From Peptococcaceae bacterium BRH_c23 (GTDB lineage: Bacteria > Bacillota_B > Desulfitobacteriia > Desulfitobacteriales > Desulfitobacteriaceae): DNA of 15,003 nt. Positions within the stretch are counted from its first letter, which is position 1; each line of letters opens with the position of its first letter. Location of the stretch: NCBI GenBank assembly GCA_000961805.1, contig LADV01000234.1:1-15003 (forward strand), written 5' to 3'. Below are positions 13,894 through 15,003 of the stretch, piece after piece. Both the position numbers and the translations under genes were made by a program. Below the pieces are notes generated by a model. The model was not told where the DNA came from, made no database searches, and saw only the letters and a program-made list of their open reading frames with translations.

Positions 13894-14958
13894 ATGACTA
13901 CTACGACGGAACGCACCCCGCGGATTATCGCGGATGAAATAAACATAATCAACCATCGCACCGGAAGGACTCTGCTGGCTAACGCCATTGAGATCGGAGG
14001 GCACCTGAAAGAAGCCAAAGCCCTGGTCAGGCACGGGGAATGGGGCAAATGGCTGGCTGAGTCAGTCCGTTATTCCCAGCGCTCAGCCGGGCGGCTGATT
14101 CAGCTTTATGAAGCCTATGGCGCCTCCCCTGACCTTGAATCCGATCCAAATTGGCCGGCGCTGTCTAATTTGACCTACACCAACGCCCTCATCCTTCTCG
14201 ACGTCCCGGAAGAACTGCGCGCGGACTTTATCGTGCACAACGATGCCGGGAACATGTCTTCCCGTGAGCTTAAGCGGGCCGTCGGAGCTGCCGGGGCCGA
14301 CGGAGACGGGAAGCGCGCCCCGTCTTTGCAAAAAATAGACCAGGCCCTGCAGAAGATCGACGACCTGGAAAAGGCGCTGAACACCATGATCGCTAAAATT
14401 AGCGACCTTGCCGACCAGGTCCGGAGCTTGGGGCAGCGGGTGGAAGAGGTAACGTCAAAATTCCGGGCAGGACGGACGAGAGCCGCGGGGAAAGAGGCTA
14501 ATTCGGACAAGAGCCAAAAAGAAGCGCTGGCGGCCGCCCAAAGCGTCCAAACTACGCGCCCCCCCATACCCGCCGCAGGCGCTGAATCCCCCCAAGCCTC
14601 CGAAACGGCGGAACCCGCTGCCCCGGAAGCAGCGCCCGCCAAAGCTCGCTCCGCCGGCCCGCGCTTCTCTGCGCCCGTGCTCGTCGCGTCCGATTTCAAA
14701 GTTCCCGAGTTTCCCAATTTTACGGTCTCCGGATTTGAAAACGCCAATCCCGAATACTATACCAGGCAAGCCGAATCTCTGTTTGAATTTCACCGCGGCA
14801 ATATTCACCGCTCTTTTGACCAGCTCAAGCTGTTGTTGACCGTGCTGACCACGAAGGATAAGGAGATGAAGGAGAGACTGCGCAAGCAGCTCAAATCCTT
14901 CCTTGAGAACATGGCCAAAATCATAACCCGATGGCCTCCGGCGATTAAAATGACTTAA
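13894..14958 (+). CDS. DUF3102 domain protein, GC-rich and probably acquired
   Basis: 354 residues. Residues about 8-130 match the DUF3102 domain: ADEINIINHRTGRTLLANAI, the HLKEAKALVRHGEWGKWLAE core (38-57) with GEWGKWL, YSQRSAGRLIQLYEAYG, LSNLTYTNALILLDVPEE and NMSSRELKRAV. This is a helical family of unknown role common on phages and mobile elements. A heptad-like coiled coil follows (about 144-195: LQKIDDLEKALNTMIAKISD), then an Ala/Pro/Glu-rich linker (about 215-262) and a basic helical C-terminal part (about 290-345). Start ATG 13894 with AGGAAGGA at 13875-13882. The codons are much richer in G/C than those of all other genes here, pointing to transfer from a higher-GC relative. The coiled coil suggests a dimer or partner-binding protein. 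Confidence 0.8.
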   Translation: MTTTTERTPRIIADEINIINHRTGRTLLANAIEIGGHLKEAKALVRHGEWGKWLAESVRYSQRSAGRLIQLYEAYGASPDLESDPNWPALSNLTYTNALILLDVPEELRADFIVHNDAGNMSSRELKRAVGAAGADGDGKRAPSLQKIDQALQKIDDLEKALNTMIAKISDLADQVRSLGQRVEEVTSKFRAGRTRAAGKEANSDKSQKEALAAAQSVQTTRPPIPAAGAESPQASETAEPAAPEAAPAKARSAGPRFSAPVLVASDFKVPEFPNFTVSGFENANPEYYTRQAESLFEFHRGNIHRSFDQLKLLLTVLTTKDKEMKERLRKQLKSFLENMAKIITRWPPAIKMT

Positions 14959-15003
14959 ACAGGACCGGTTGCCGCCTTACTCATGCTTTTTTTAAATCGG
15001 TCT

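Noticed and set aside
14175..14747. 190-codon minus-strand frame inside the DUF3102 gene
   Set aside because: Long open antisense frames are expected in GC-rich DNA; the plus-strand protein has a real domain and ribosome binding site.
1..15003. CRISPR arrays, tRNA, rRNA and complete insertion sequences
   Set aside because: No regularly spaced repeats, no cloverleaf-like or conserved rRNA sequence, and no intact transposase frame were seen on either strand.

Overview
The window looks like the chromosome of an anaerobic, Gram-positive, low-to-mid GC Firmicute of the Desulfitobacterium/Desulfosporosinus type (Peptococcaceae). This is an inference from strong AGGAGG-type ribosome binding sites, a YueI-family gene, lipoprotein-type binding proteins, and a gene set centred on organosulfonates, nickel-pincer chemistry and molybdate. 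No rRNA, tRNA, CRISPR array or intact transposase was seen.

Region 1 (1-8250) reads as a sulfonate (most likely 3-sulfolactate) utilisation island. It holds the 3' part of a sulfolactate sulfo-lyase large subunit (suyB), ended by a perfect 17-bp terminator hairpin. Next come a LarA-type nickel-dependent 2-hydroxyacid racemase and a tripartite tricarboxylate transporter (tctC-tctA-tctB: lipoprotein binding protein, large and small permease subunits). An Ldh_2/ComC-type 2-hydroxyacid dehydrogenase follows on its own promoter with an overlapping palindrome. Facing it is a TDT (TehA/Mae1/Ssu1) family membrane transporter. Proposed flow (inference): TctCAB imports sulfolactate; the LarA-like enzyme and/or the ComC-like dehydrogenase converts the enantiomers into (R)-sulfolactate; SuyAB splits this into pyruvate and sulfite; the TDT protein may export excess sulfite. 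The use of a nickel-pincer racemase in such a cluster is the most interesting point in the window.

Region 2 (8370-9950) is a rearranged patch. A YueI (DUF1694) gene has apparently lost its true 5' end. It abuts, head to head and overlapping, an open frame made of a PaaX-like fragment joined to a membrane segment ending in a DUF6064-like motif. A soluble P-type-ATPase-like HAD protein follows.

Region 3 (9950-13195) is a molybdate uptake operon, modA-modB-modC. It is preceded by a leader that resembles the molybdenum-cofactor (Moco) riboswitch and ends in an intrinsic terminator, with a visible choice between aptamer stem and terminator.

Region 4 (13196-15003) is a gene graveyard. It holds a rhodanese 3' remnant with an in-frame UGA exactly at the catalytic cysteine, a REP-like motif, an unidentified minus-strand C-terminal remnant, and a GC-rich DUF3102 gene whose composition is unlike its surroundings and which probably arrived by transfer.
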